NCBI RefSeq assembly: GCF_030646015.1
Contig: NZ_JAUSLT010000035.1
Location: 39,762 to 103,761, forward strand
DNA length: 64,000 bases
Origin: Bradyrhizobium sp.
GTDB taxonomy: Bacteria; Pseudomonadota; Alphaproteobacteria; Rhizobiales; Xanthobacteraceae
Direction of reading: 5' to 3'
The notes beneath the pieces were generated by a model that saw nothing but the letters and a program-made list of their open reading frames with translations, did not search any database and was not told the DNA's origin. This document shows positions 15,665-24,859 of this stretch, piece after piece. Each line of letters begins with the position of its first letter. Within the stretch, counting starts at the first letter, position 1. Made by a program: the position numbers and the translations under genes.

Positions 15665-16560
15665 GCAGCGTAGCCCCCGCCGTCGAACCCGCTGTCCCCG
15701 CGCGCACTTCGGGTCTCGCCTCGATCTTCGAGCACACCCGCTATGTTCTCGGCGAGAACCGCGTTACCGCGTTCGCGTTCGGCCTTCTGGTCGTCATCCT
15801 ATTCGCGGCGCTGTTCGGCCCCTACGTCGTGCCCTACGATCCCCTGGCGTCGAATACCGCGTCGGCGCTGAAACCGCCGTCGGCGGCGCACTGGTTCGGC
15901 ACCGACCAGTTGGGCCGCGATATTTTCAGCCGCGTCATCGTAGCGACACGGCTCGACGTCTTTATCGCGGTCGCGTCGGTAGCGCTGGTGTTCCTGATGG
16001 GCGGCCTTGCCGGCATTGCCGGGGGCTATTTCGGCGGCTGGACCGACCGCATCGTCGGCCGCATCGCCGATACCATCATGGCGTTCCCGCTGTTCGTGCT
16101 GGCGATGGGCATCGTCGCCGCGCTCGGCAACACCGTGCAGAACATCATCATCGCCACCGCGATCGTGAATTTTCCACTCTACGCCCGTGTCGCCCGCGCC
16201 GAGGCCAATGTGCGGCGCGACGCCGGTTTTGTCCAGGCGGCGCGGTTGTCGGGCAACGGTGAGTTCCGGATCCTGCTGGTGCACATTCTGCCGAACATCA
16301 TGCCGATCATGATCGTGCAGATGTCGCTGACCATGGGCTACGCCATTCTCAACGCTGCCGGGCTCTCGTTCATCGGCCTCGGGGTGCGGCCGCCGACCGC
16401 CGAATGGGGCATCATGGTCGCGGAGGGCGCGGGCTTCATGGTCTCGGGCGAATGGTGGATCGCGCTGTTTCCGGGCCTCGCTTTGATGATCGCGGTGTTC
16501 TGCTTCAACCTGCTCGGCGATGGCCTGCGCGACATCGTCGATCCGCAGCGCCGGACATGA
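15661..16560 (+). CDS. ABC transporter permease, DppC type
   Basis: The 299-residue protein has the DppC N-terminal segment ([20 protein letters not shown]), HWFGTDQLGRDIFSR and the permease loop AARLSGNGEFRILLVHILPN. It ends with the conserved NLLGDGLRDIVDPQ. All are hallmarks of the second permease of peptide/nickel-type importers. It starts inside the DppB-type gene (ATGA overlap). The next gene is separated by 188 bases, mostly a dispersed repeat. Confidence 0.93.
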   Translation: MSSVAPAVEPAVPARTSGLASIFEHTRYVLGENRVTAFAFGLLVVILFAALFGPYVVPYDPLASNTASALKPPSAAHWFGTDQLGRDIFSRVIVATRLDVFIAVASVALVFLMGGLAGIAGGYFGGWTDRIVGRIADTIMAFPLFVLAMGIVAALGNTVQNIIIATAIVNFPLYARVARAEANVRRDAGFVQAARLSGNGEFRILLVHILPNIMPIMIVQMSLTMGYAILNAAGLSFIGLGVRPPTAEWGIMVAEGAGFMVSGEWWIALFPGLALMIAVFCFNLLGDGLRDIVDPQRRT

Positions 16561-16596
16561 GCATGGGTTGCGTACTTGAACGCGGTATCTCTCTTA

Positions 16597-16720
16597 CCTC
16601 GCCCCGCTTGCGGGGAGAGGTCGACGCGCGCAGCGCGTCGGGTGAGGGGGAGTATCCGCGAGTCGCGCTCGCCGAGAGAGCCCCTCACCCCAACCCTCTC
16701 CCCGTAAGAACGGGGCGAGG
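16597..16720. repeat. Dispersed palindromic repeat, family A copy 2
   Basis: The element starts cctcgccccgcttgcgggga and ends with the complementary arm ...cggggcgagg. A small inner hairpin (gacgcgcgcagcgcgtc) lies near the left arm. It fills most of the gap between the DppC-type permease and the fused ATPase gene. Confidence 0.8.
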
Positions 16721-16748
16721 GGGCGCACCGTTCGTGTGGAGACACTAG

Positions 16749-18545
16749 ATGACCGCGCAGCCGCTGCTCGACGTCAACGACCTCACCGTCGAATTCGCCA
16801 CCCGCCGCGGCATCGTCAAAGCCGTGCAGCACGTCAATATCACCGTGGCCAAAGGCGAAACGCTCGGCATCGTCGGCGAATCCGGCTCCGGCAAGTCCGT
16901 CACCTCCTATGCGGTGATGCGGATCCTCGACCGCGCCGGCAAGATCGCCGAGGGCTCGGTGATGTTCTCCGGCATCGACGTCAAGAACGCGACCGAAGAC
17001 CAGATGCGCGATCTGCGCGGCCGCGAAATCTCGATGATCTTCCAGAACCCGCGCGCCGCGCTCAACCCGATCCGCAAGGTCGGCGACCAGATCGAGGACG
17101 TGCTGCGCCAGCACGTCCAGGCCGCCGCCAGCGACCGCGGCGAGAAGGCGATCGAAGCGCTGGAGGCGGTCAAGATCGCCCGGCCGCGCGAACGCTACCA
17201 CGCCTATCCGTTCGAACTGTCCGGCGGCATGTGCCAGCGCGTGGTGATCGCGCTGGCGCTGGCCTGCAATCCGCAACTGCTGATCGCGGACGAGCCGACC
17301 ACCGGTCTCGACGTCACCACGCAGAAGGCGGTGATGGACCTGATCGTCGAGCTGACCCGAAGCCGGGGCATGTCGACCATCCTGATCACCCATGATCTGG
17401 GACTGGCCGCCGCCTATTGCGACCGCGTGGTGGTGATGGAAAAGGGCCACGTGGTCGAGACCGCGCTTTCGGCCGATATCTTTGCCAATCCCCAGCACGC
17501 CTACACCAAGAAATTGATGCGCGCGACGCCGCGGGTCGGCGTGTCGCTGCGCGATCTGCTACCGGAGGAGGAAGCGGCGAAGCTGGCGCCGATCTCAAGC
17601 GCGGCGGGTGAGGGGGACTCTCCCAGCACCGCGCTCGCTGAGGGTCCCCCTCACCCCAGCCCTCTCCCCGCGAGCGGGGAGAGGGAGAAGAACGCCGCCG
17701 CTTCCTCACAGCCCCTTCTCCTCGTCGAAAAACTCGTCAAGGAATACCCGCGCCAGGGCGCCACGGCGACGCTGGCAAAACTGTTCTCGCGCAAGCCCCC
17801 GGTCGAGCTCGACCTGTTCCGCGCGGTCGACGGCATCAGCTTTTCCGTCGGCCATGGCGAGAGCGTCGGGCTGGTCGGCGAATCCGGCTGCGGCAAGTCC
17901 ACCACGTCGATGATGGTGATGCGGCTGCTGGACCAGACCTCGGGCCGCATTCAGTTCGACGGCGACGAGATCGGCGCGATCCTGCCCAACGCGTTTGCGC
18001 GGCTGCCGCTGCGCAAGAGCATCCAGATGGTGTTCCAGGATCCGACCGACAGCCTCAATCCGCGCTTCACCGCGGCGCGCGCCATCGTCGATCCGATCAT
18101 GCAGCTCGGCGACATCAAGGGACGCGACGCGCTGCGCGCCCGCTGCGAGGAGCTGGCCGGCATGGTCGGCCTGCCGGTCAACCTGCTGGATCGCTTTCCG
18201 CATCAATTGTCGGGCGGCCAGAAGGCCCGTGTCGGCATCGCGCGCGCCATCGCGCTGCACCCGAAACTGGTGATCCTCGACGAGCCGACCGCGGCGCTCG
18301 ATGTCTCGGTGCAGGCGGTGGTGCTGAACCTGCTGCAGGACCTGAAAGCGTCGATGGGGATGAGCTATCTGTTCGTGTCGCATGATCTGAATGTGGTGCG
18401 ACTATTGTGCGACCGCGTCATCGTGATGCGTTCGGGGCGTATCGTCGAGCAGGGCACGGCGGAAAGCGTCTTGGGCAATCCCCAGGATGCCTATACAAAG
18501 GAATTGCTGACGGCGATTCCACATCCGCCGCTGCCGGTTCACTGA
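16749..18545 (+). CDS. Fused ABC ATPase (DppD-DppF type)
   Basis: The 598-residue protein holds two full ATPase domains. The first (about 1-275) has Walker A GESGSGKSVTS, signature ELSGGMCQRVVIALAL and Walker B LLIADEPTTGLDV. The second (about 325-590) has GESGCGKSTTS, QLSGGQKARVGIARAI and LVILDEPTAALDV. Each domain keeps the switch His (ILITHDLG and LFVSHDLN). They energise the DppB/DppC-type importer encoded upstream. The linker at about residues 285-312 is encoded by a copy of the dispersed palindromic repeat and is rich in Gly, Pro, Ser and Glu, unlike either domain. Fused D-F ATPases are common in this family; the repeat-derived linker is the unusual part. Confidence 0.93.
   Translation: MTAQPLLDVNDLTVEFATRRGIVKAVQHVNITVAKGETLGIVGESGSGKSVTSYAVMRILDRAGKIAEGSVMFSGIDVKNATEDQMRDLRGREISMIFQNPRAALNPIRKVGDQIEDVLRQHVQAAASDRGEKAIEALEAVKIARPRERYHAYPFELSGGMCQRVVIALALACNPQLLIADEPTTGLDVTTQKAVMDLIVELTRSRGMSTILITHDLGLAAAYCDRVVVMEKGHVVETALSADIFANPQHAYTKKLMRATPRVGVSLRDLLPEEEAAKLAPISSAAGEGDSPSTALAEGPPHPSPLPASGEREKNAAASSQPLLLVEKLVKEYPRQGATATLAKLFSRKPPVELDLFRAVDGISFSVGHGESVGLVGESGCGKSTTSMMVMRLLDQTSGRIQFDGDEIGAILPNAFARLPLRKSIQMVFQDPTDSLNPRFTAARAIVDPIMQLGDIKGRDALRARCEELAGMVGLPVNLLDRFPHQLSGGQKARVGIARAIALHPKLVILDEPTAALDVSVQAVVLNLLQDLKASMGMSYLFVSHDLNVVRLLCDRVIVMRSGRIVEQGTAESVLGNPQDAYTKELLTAIPHPPLPVH
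17601..17685. repeat. Family A repeat lying in frame inside the ATPase gene
   Basis: gcgggtgagggggact ... cccctcaccccagccctct ... cgagcggggagaggg matches the right two-thirds of the intergenic family A elements at 16597, 21257 and 35733. Here it lies in an open frame and encodes a Ser/Pro/Glu-rich linker containing GEGDSPSTALAEGPPHPS. It introduces no stop codon. Confidence 0.8.
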
Positions 18546-18561
18546 CGCGACGGGGAGAAAT

Positions 18562-18744
18562 ATGGCCGCTGATCCGCTTGACGACTATATCGACGCTGTC
18601 GGCAAAGCCCTGGCGCTGCCGATCGAGGACGCATGGAGGCCGGCGGTGAAGGCCAATCTCGAAGTATCGCTGCGGTTGGCGCGGCTGGTCGATGAATTCC
18701 CGCTGCCTGATGAAACCGAGCCGGCCAGTGTCTTCGCAGCCTGA
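18562..18744 (+). CDS. AtzG/HpxX-like small subunit (DUF4089)
   Basis: The 60-residue protein MAADPLDDYIDAVGKALALP... has the size and sequence style of DUF4089 proteins. These pair with AtzE-type amidases, as AtzG in 1-carboxybiuret hydrolase or HpxX in oxalurate catabolism, much as GatC pairs with GatA. Helical segments at about 5-18 and 25-44 are expected to wrap the amidase. GGGGAG lies about 5 bases before the ATG. It follows the ATPase gene by 16 bases and precedes the amidase by 7, so all are one operon. Confidence 0.85.
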   Translation: MAADPLDDYIDAVGKALALPIEDAWRPAVKANLEVSLRLARLVDEFPLPDETEPASVFAA

Positions 18745-18751
18745 TATCGCC

Positions 18752-20149
18752 ATGACCGCAAATCCCGACGAGCTGTCGGCCTCGGAAATCGCGCAGGCCG
18801 TCGCCGGCCGCAAGTTGTCGGCGCTCGGCGTGACGGAAGCGGCGCTGGCGCGAATCGCAAAGCACGATTCCGCCTTGAATTCCTTCACCGACGTCACGGC
18901 CGAGCGCGCCCGTGCCTCCGCCAAGGCGATCGATGCCGCGATCGCGGCCGGCAAGAGTCCCGGCCCGCTGGCCGGCGTGCCCTTCGCCGTCAAGAATCTG
19001 TTCGACGTACAAGGGCTGCCGACCCGCGCCGGATCCAAGATCAATCGCGATCGCAAGCTGTCATCGCGCGACGCCACCTTGATCGAGCGGATGGAAGCGG
19101 CCGGCGCGGTGCTGGTCGGCGCGCTCAACATGGGCGAATACGCCTATGATTTCACGGGCGAGAACGTGCATGACGGACCGTCGCGCAATCCGCACGACGC
19201 GACACGGATGACCGGCGGCTCCTCGGGCGGCTCCGGTGCCGCGGTCGGCGGCCGGCTGGTGCCGCTGGCGCTGGGATCCGATACCAACGGCTCGATCCGG
19301 GTGCCGTCGTCGTTCTGCGGCATTTTTGGCCTGAAGCCGACTTACGGCAGGCTGTCGCGCGCGCGCTCGTTTCCGTTCGTGGCGAGTTTCGATCATCTCG
19401 GCCCGTTCGCGCGTAATGTCGGCGATCTCGCGCTGGCCTATGACGCGATGCAGGGTCCGGACGCCGACGATGCCGCGTGCAGCACGCGTGCCGTTGAGCC
19501 GGTGAGCGGGCTGCTGGCGCAAGACATTGGCGGCCTGCGGGTTGCGATTGCCGGCGGCTATTTTCAAAAGAACGTGTTCCCCGAAGCAGTCGAAGCCGTC
19601 GCCCGCGTCGCAAAGGCACTCGACGCCACAAGAACGATCGAGATTCCCGAAGCCGCGCGCGCCCGCGCCGCGGCCTATGTGATCTCCACCACCGAGGGCG
19701 CCTCGCTGCATCTCGATCGGCTGCGCACGCGGCCCAATGATTTCGACCCTGCGGTACGCGACAGGTTGCTGGCGGGCGCGATGGTGCCGGCGCCGCTGGT
19801 CGACCGCGCGCAGAAATTTCGCCGCTGGTACCGCGCGCAAGTGCTGGAAATCTTCAAATCGGTCGACGTGATCATCGCGCCGGCGACGCCCAGTGTCGCG
19901 CCGAAACTCGGGCAGGTGACCTTCTCGCTCGACGGTGTCGAACTGCCGGTGCGTGCCAATATCGGCATCCACACCCAGCCGATTTCCTTCATCGGCCTGC
20001 CGGTGGTCGCGGTGCCGATTCCGTTGCAGCCGATGCCGATCGGCGTGCAGATCATCGCGGCACCCTGGCGTGAGGATATCGCGCTGCGGGTGGCCCATGC
20101 GCTGGAGCGCATGGGGGTCGCGGCGGCGCCGCGTCCGAAGGAGTTCTGA
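18752..20149 (+). CDS. AtzE-family amidase
   Basis: The product is about 465 residues of the amidase-signature family. The catalytic Lys is in PFAVKNLFDVQG, and the Ser pair is in MTGGSSGGSGAAVGG followed by LALGSDTNGSIRVPSSFCG, giving the Ser-cisSer-Lys triad. The start MTANPDELSASEIAQAV was chosen because it follows the AtzG-like stop at once. AtzE-type enzymes hydrolyse small amides such as 1-carboxybiuret, and the hpx version acts in oxalurate breakdown. Downstream lie an AtzH/HpxZ-like gene and a GntR regulator. The exact substrate cannot be settled by sequence. Confidence 0.9.
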   Translation: MTANPDELSASEIAQAVAGRKLSALGVTEAALARIAKHDSALNSFTDVTAERARASAKAIDAAIAAGKSPGPLAGVPFAVKNLFDVQGLPTRAGSKINRDRKLSSRDATLIERMEAAGAVLVGALNMGEYAYDFTGENVHDGPSRNPHDATRMTGGSSGGSGAAVGGRLVPLALGSDTNGSIRVPSSFCGIFGLKPTYGRLSRARSFPFVASFDHLGPFARNVGDLALAYDAMQGPDADDAACSTRAVEPVSGLLAQDIGGLRVAIAGGYFQKNVFPEAVEAVARVAKALDATRTIEIPEAARARAAAYVISTTEGASLHLDRLRTRPNDFDPAVRDRLLAGAMVPAPLVDRAQKFRRWYRAQVLEIFKSVDVIIAPATPSVAPKLGQVTFSLDGVELPVRANIGIHTQPISFIGLPVVAVPIPLQPMPIGVQIIAAPWREDIALRVAHALERMGVAAAPRPKEF

Positions 20150-20150
20150 G

Positions 20151-20552
20151 ATGGAGGTCGATCTTCCCGACGTGCTCGCCGAGGTGACCGCGCAGTTCGC
20201 GCGCTACGAAAAGGCGCTGGTCGAAAACGACGTCGCCGTGCTCGATGAATTGTTCCGCGCCGATCCGCGCACCCTGCGCTATGGCATCGGCGAAAACCTC
20301 TACGGCTATGACGCCATCATGGCGTTCCGCGCGGCGCGCTCGCCGGTCGGGCTGATGCGCACGACCGCGCAGACGGTGATCACCGCTTACGGCCGCGACG
20401 CGGCGGTCGCCTCGACGCTGTTCTATCGTGACGCCTGGGGCGGCGGCCGGGTCGGGCGGCAGATGCAGACCTGGGTGCGGTTTCCCGAGGGCTGGAAGAT
20501 CGTCGCCGCCCATGTCAGCATCATCGACGAACCGCAGGGGCAGAAGACATGA
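20151..20552 (+). CDS. AtzH/HpxZ-like protein (DUF3225)
   Basis: The 133-residue protein has the NTF2-like pattern of DUF3225/HpxZ proteins: VTAQFARYEKALVENDV, LFRADPRTLRYGIGE, and a C-terminal GRQMQTWVRFPEGWKIVAAH. AAGGAG lies 7 bases before the ATG. Relatives accompany AtzE/AtzG in biuret-type pathways and HpxY in oxalurate catabolism. A decarboxylase-type role has been proposed for AtzH. It overlaps the regulator gene by 4 bases. Confidence 0.87.
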   Translation: MEVDLPDVLAEVTAQFARYEKALVENDVAVLDELFRADPRTLRYGIGENLYGYDAIMAFRAARSPVGLMRTTAQTVITAYGRDAAVASTLFYRDAWGGGRVGRQMQTWVRFPEGWKIVAAHVSIIDEPQGQKT

Positions 20553-21247
20553 GCCTCGATGATCTTCCGGTGCTCCGGCGCGTCGACCGCGCCTCGCCGT
20601 TGCCGGACAAGATCACGCGCGCAGAGGAGCTGCGGCTGCAGCTCGCCGATGAAATCGTGCGCGGCGCGCTGCCGCCCGGTGCCGCGCTCGATGAAACCGA
20701 TATCGCGCGGCGCTTCAACGTGTCGCGCACCCCGGTGCGCGAGGCGCTGCGCCAGCTCGCCGCCAGCGGCCTGATCGACACGCGGGCGCATCGCGGCGCC
20801 GTGGTGGCGCAGCCCTCGATCGAACGGCTGACCGGCATGTTCGAGGCGATGGCCGAACTTGAAGCCCTGTGCGCCGGCCTTGCCGCCGAGCGCATGACGG
20901 CCGTCGAACGTCACGCCCTGGAAGCGATCCACGAGGAATTGCGGGTGCTGAGCTACGCCGGCAATCCCGACCGGTTTCACGAGGTCAACGAGCGCTTTCA
21001 CAACGCGATCTATGCCGGTTCGCAAAACGGCTACATCGCCGAGATGACGCTGGCGACGCGGGTGCGGGTGCAGCCGTTCCGCCGCGCGCAGTTCCGCAAT
21101 CTCGGGCGTCTGGCGAAATCCCACGCCGAGCACGACCGCGTCGTGGTCGCCATCATGCGCGGCGACCGCACCGGTGCCGCGGCGGCGATGCGCGCGCATA
21201 TCGAACTGGTGCGCGGGGAATACGAGATCTACGCGGTGTCGGTGTAG
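20549..21247 (+). CDS. GntR-family regulator (FadR subfamily)
   Basis: The 232-residue protein has an N-terminal winged helix with ALDETDIARRFNVSRTPVRE (about 48-67), followed by an all-helical FCD ligand domain including NERFHNAIYAGSQNGYIAEM. It is the last gene of the transporter-amidase operon, so a local role is likely. Two similar palindromic sites, ttgtatgcaa at 12753 and ttgtgtacaa at 25646, lie upstream of this operon and the convergent one. They would let one regulator control both. Confidence 0.93.
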   Translation: MSLDDLPVLRRVDRASPLPDKITRAEELRLQLADEIVRGALPPGAALDETDIARRFNVSRTPVREALRQLAASGLIDTRAHRGAVVAQPSIERLTGMFEAMAELEALCAGLAAERMTAVERHALEAIHEELRVLSYAGNPDRFHEVNERFHNAIYAGSQNGYIAEMTLATRVRVQPFRRAQFRNLGRLAKSHAEHDRVVVAIMRGDRTGAAAAMRAHIELVRGEYEIYAVSV

Positions 21248-21256
21248 GATTCTTCG

Positions 21257-21380
21257 CCTCTCCCCGCTTGCGGGGAGAGGCCGGATTGCGAAGCAATCCG
21301 GGTGAGGGGGACCATCCGCGAGTTGTGCTCGTTGAGACAGCCCCTCACCCCAACCCTCTCCCCGCAAGCGCGGGGCGAGG
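21257..21380. repeat. Dispersed palindromic repeat, family A copy 4
   Basis: cctctccccgcttgcgggga leads, with an inner hairpin cggattgcgaagcaatccg, and the distal arm is ccctctccccgcaagcgcgg. It occupies the space between the convergent GntR and allophanate hydrolase genes. It could act as a bidirectional terminator, although no T-run is seen. Confidence 0.8.
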
Positions 21381-21385
21381 GGACG

Positions 21386-23182
21386 CTAAACCGCCACCTT
21401 CTGCGCCATGAACGCACGCCAGCCGCCGAACGCGGAAATGTCGCGCGCGGCGCTGACATCGACGGCCTCGACGAGAAACCCCTTGATTCCGCGGCCGTCG
21501 TCGAGGCGGACGGTGCCGATCGACAGTGGCGGCGGGATTGCGGCGACGAATTTTCCGAAACTCGCTGATGATAGGGCCCACAGTTCGATCGCAATTGGCG
21601 TCCCTGTTCCCGCTGCGACCCGCAGCATGCCGGGTTTTGGCGGCGTGGTGCTCAGTGCAAAAAGCTTGTAGTCCGGCGCGGTGCTCGCTGCCTCCAGCAG
21701 GCGTCCGCCCAGCGCCTTCAATTCGCCGTTCAGCGCCATGCCCGACAGATGCGCGCCGACCACGGCGATGGCGATTTCGTCGCCACTGAGCCTTGCCGGC
21801 AATGCTGCGAGCGGCGGCTGCGGCAGGCTTCGCGCACCCATCGTGAGATTGGTATCGGCATGGAAGACGCGGCCGATCGAGGCCAGTTGCGCGTCCTGTC
21901 CGGCAGGCGCCAACAGCGTGATGCCGAACGGAATGTCATCTGATCGAATCGCCGCCGGCAGCGCCAGTCCGCAGAGGTCGAGCAAATTGACAAAGTTGGT
22001 GTAGGTGCCGAGCCGGGAGTTGAGCTCGACCGGGTTGGCCAGCACCTGCGCGGTGGAGTAGGCGGTCGGCGCCGTCGGCAGCACCAGCGCGTCGATGTTT
22101 TCAAAGGCGCGATCGGCCACCTTGCGCAGCGCCTGCAACCGGTACAGTGCGGCAAAGGTATCGGCGGCGGAAAGCCGGGCGCCGGCGATGGTGATGTCGC
22201 GCGTCACCGGATAGATCGCTTCCGGTGAGGACGCCAGCAGATCGCGAATGACCAGATAGCGTTCCGCGATCCAGGGCCCTTCGTAGAGCAGCCGCGCGGT
22301 TTCATAGAACGGCTCGAGATCGAACTCGACCAGACTGGCGCCGAGTGCGGTCCAGCGTTGCAGCGCGTCGCCATAGGCCTGCTCGGCAACCTTGTCGCCA
22401 AAGAAGATCAGCTGGCCGTCACGCGGCACGCCGAGCCGGAGCTGTGTTGGAAACCCGGTCATCTGCGCCAGCGGCCGGTTGCGCGAATAGGGATCCGCCG
22501 CGTCGGGGGCCGCCATCGCAGCCAGTGCCGTCATCGCATCGTCGACGTTGAGCGAGAAGATCGAGACGCAGTCCAGCGTGCGGCAGGCCGGCACCACGCC
22601 TGAAGTGGAGATCAGTCCCAGGCTCGGCTTCAGCCCGACGATATTGTTGAGCATCGCGGGCACCCGGCCGCTTCCCGCGGTGTCGGTGCCGAGCGCCAGC
22701 GGCACCAGTCCGGCCGATACGGCGACGGCCGAGCCCGAACTCGATCCGCCCGGAATGAGGTCGCCGCGCATCGGGTTGCCGGGGATGCCGTAAGGCGAGC
22801 GCACGCCGACGAGGCCGGTGGCGAACTGGTCGAGGTTGGTCTTGCCGATGACGATGGCACCGGCCGCGCGCAGCCGCGCGACCGCCGTCGAGTCATGCGT
22901 GGGCATGTAGGAGAATGCCGGGCAAGCGGCGGTCGTCGCCAGGCCCTGCGCGTCGATATTGTCCTTTACCGCAACCGGCACGCCGTACAGCGGCAGCTGT
23001 GCAGGATCCTTTTTCGACAGCGCATCGGCTTCCGCCACCGCGTCCTTCTCGTCGCGCAGGCTGATGAAGACAGCAGGATCATTATGGTCGCGGATCCGCT
23101 GATAGGCGCGGGCGACGGTCTGCGCGGGTGTCATCGCGCCGGCGCGATGGGCGGCGACGATTTCGGCGATGGTTTCAGTCAC
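21386..23182 (-). CDS. atzF: Allophanate hydrolase
   Basis: The 598-residue protein has the amidase triad: Lys in PVAVKDNIDAQGLATTAA, and Ser residues in IPGGSSSGSAVAVSAG with LALGTDTAGSGRVPAM. The extra C-terminal domain (about 460-598), with LFALSTTPPKPGMLRVA and DISAFGGWRAFM, is typical of AtzF-type allophanate hydrolases. It distinguishes them from ordinary amidases. The enzyme converts allophanate to ammonia and CO2. The gene is third in a minus-strand operon after the cysteine hydrolase and the permease (24-base gap), so it would finish the breakdown of the product made by its neighbours. Confidence 0.93.
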   Translation of the reverse strand: MTETIAEIVAAHRAGAMTPAQTVARAYQRIRDHNDPAVFISLRDEKDAVAEADALSKKDPAQLPLYGVPVAVKDNIDAQGLATTAACPAFSYMPTHDSTAVARLRAAGAIVIGKTNLDQFATGLVGVRSPYGIPGNPMRGDLIPGGSSSGSAVAVSAGLVPLALGTDTAGSGRVPAMLNNIVGLKPSLGLISTSGVVPACRTLDCVSIFSLNVDDAMTALAAMAAPDAADPYSRNRPLAQMTGFPTQLRLGVPRDGQLIFFGDKVAEQAYGDALQRWTALGASLVEFDLEPFYETARLLYEGPWIAERYLVIRDLLASSPEAIYPVTRDITIAGARLSAADTFAALYRLQALRKVADRAFENIDALVLPTAPTAYSTAQVLANPVELNSRLGTYTNFVNLLDLCGLALPAAIRSDDIPFGITLLAPAGQDAQLASIGRVFHADTNLTMGARSLPQPPLAALPARLSGDEIAIAVVGAHLSGMALNGELKALGGRLLEAASTAPDYKLFALSTTPPKPGMLRVAAGTGTPIAIELWALSSASFGKFVAAIPPPLSIGTVRLDDGRGIKGFLVEAVDVSAARDISAFGGWRAFMAQKVAV

Positions 23183-23206
23183 GCGTTGCCCCGATCGGAC
23201 ACGAAC

Positions 23207-24859
23207 TCATTCAGCGGGTGCGGCAAGGGGCGTCTCCGGATGCGAAACGGGAAGGGATGAGATGCCAAGTTTCGCCAGCGCGAAGAATACCGCAGCTACC
23301 AGGGCATAAGCCAGTGCGACGCCGGGAGTTACCCCCAATCCGCCGCCGAACCCGACGGCTTCGCCATGCATGAAGCCGAAGTAGGTCAGCACCGCGCCCG
23401 ACAGCGCGAAGGCCGCGGCCTTGACGAAGTCGCGCTCGATCACGAAGACGCCGATGGCGCCGAGCACGAGGCCGGTGAGGATCGATCCGCCGCCCATCAC
23501 TTCCAGCCCGTGATAGAGCACGCCCTGCTGCGGCAAGGCGGCGATCGCGGCTGTCTTGACCGCAGCGACCTTGTCGGCGGCGAGCCCGCCCACCGCCTGC
23601 GCGGCATTGAGAGTCGATCCCAGCATGGTGTCGATCTGCAGCTTGGCCCAGGCCGCCAGATGCGGCGTCAGCGCCAGCACAACGGCGGGGGCATGTTTGA
23701 TCGGCGTGGTCTGGAACGCCTGGGCGCCGATCAGCATGCCGATGTAGAGCAGGATCGGCGAGATCGCGACCACCGGCACCAGCGCCAGCAACACCGAGAT
23801 GATGCCGAACCAGGAGAGCACCACCACCATGATGCCGGTCGCCGCCGAATAGCCGATCCGGCCGCCCATCGCCTTCCAGCCGGGATGGCCGATATAGACC
23901 GCGTTGATGAAGGGATTGCCCATCAGGCAGCCGATCAGGCTGACGACGCCGTCGGCGGTCAGTACTTTCGTGGTCGGATATTCGTCGCCCGCGGCCTCGG
24001 CGCTTTCGACATTGTCCATCGCCTCGACCAGATCGTAGATGCCGAACGGGATCGCGGTGACCAATATGATGCCGAGGAATTCGAAGCCGGAGAACACTTC
24101 ACCGATCGCGGGGATCGGCACCGAGAAGCCGAAATTGGCAAAGGCGTCGCCGAGGCCCTTGACGCTGAGACCGCCGAGGCCGAGCCCGAACAAATTGGAT
24201 CCCCACGCGATCAGCATGCCGGCGGCGATCGCCACCAGGCCGGCGGGAATCGCCTTCGGATATCTGACGCCGCCGAACCAGCTCGCCATGATGATGGCGA
24301 AGCAGACCAGGCCGATCTGCGGCGTCATGTACATCTCCAGCGCCGGCCGCATCGAGATGAAGGTCACGGAAACGCCGGCCAGCGTGCCGAGCAGCGCCGC
24401 GCGCGGCGTGATCCTGCGGATGTACGGCGCGATGAAGCCGCCGATCATCAGGATGAAGCTCTGGAAGAACACCCAGACCAGGCCGGCCGACCAGCCCTTG
24501 ATCGGATCTCCGGTCTTCAGCGTGATAGGCAGCATGATCACGAAGGTGACGATGAACATGTGCGGCACGCTGACGCCCGACGGCAGCGCGCAGACATCAT
24601 TGCGGCCGGTTTTTTGCGCGAGCCGGTAGGCCAGCCAGGCGTAATAGAAGGTCGAGAGGCACATCATCAGGCCGAGCGCCGGCAGGATGCGGCCGAAGAC
24701 CAGTGAGTCTGGCATCTTCAGCACGAAGCGCAACAGCCCTGTAAGCACCAGCATGTTGACGAGGATGTTGGTGCCGAAGCCGAACAGCGCGTTCCAGTCG
24801 CCCGGCGTCCAAAATGCAGGTTTGAATTCGCCCTTGCTCGCCGTCACGGTCGTGCTCAT
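23207..24859 (-). CDS. NCS2-like xanthine/uracil-type permease
   Basis: The product is about 550 residues with roughly 12 hydrophobic helices. Features include [40 protein letters not shown] and [20 protein letters not shown], the last two resembling the conserved motifs of NCS2/AzgA-type transporters. The start at 24859 ([20 protein letters not shown]) overlaps the preceding hydrolase by 4 bases; a longer reading upstream only overlaps that gene. It probably imports a nucleobase- or ureide-like substrate for the two flanking hydrolases. The substrate is not known. Confidence 0.85.
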   Translation of the reverse strand: MSTTVTASKGEFKPAFWTPGDWNALFGFGTNILVNMLVLTGLLRFVLKMPDSLVFGRILPALGLMMCLSTFYYAWLAYRLAQKTGRNDVCALPSGVSVPHMFIVTFVIMLPITLKTGDPIKGWSAGLVWVFFQSFILMIGGFIAPYIRRITPRAALLGTLAGVSVTFISMRPALEMYMTPQIGLVCFAIIMASWFGGVRYPKAIPAGLVAIAAGMLIAWGSNLFGLGLGGLSVKGLGDAFANFGFSVPIPAIGEVFSGFEFLGIILVTAIPFGIYDLVEAMDNVESAEAAGDEYPTTKVLTADGVVSLIGCLMGNPFINAVYIGHPGWKAMGGRIGYSAATGIMVVVLSWFGIISVLLALVPVVAISPILLYIGMLIGAQAFQTTPIKHAPAVVLALTPHLAAWAKLQIDTMLGSTLNAAQAVGGLAADKVAAVKTAAIAALPQQGVLYHGLEVMGGGSILTGLVLGAIGVFVIERDFVKAAAFALSGAVLTYFGFMHGEAVGFGGGLGVTPGVALAYALVAAVFFALAKLGISSLPVSHPETPLAAPAE

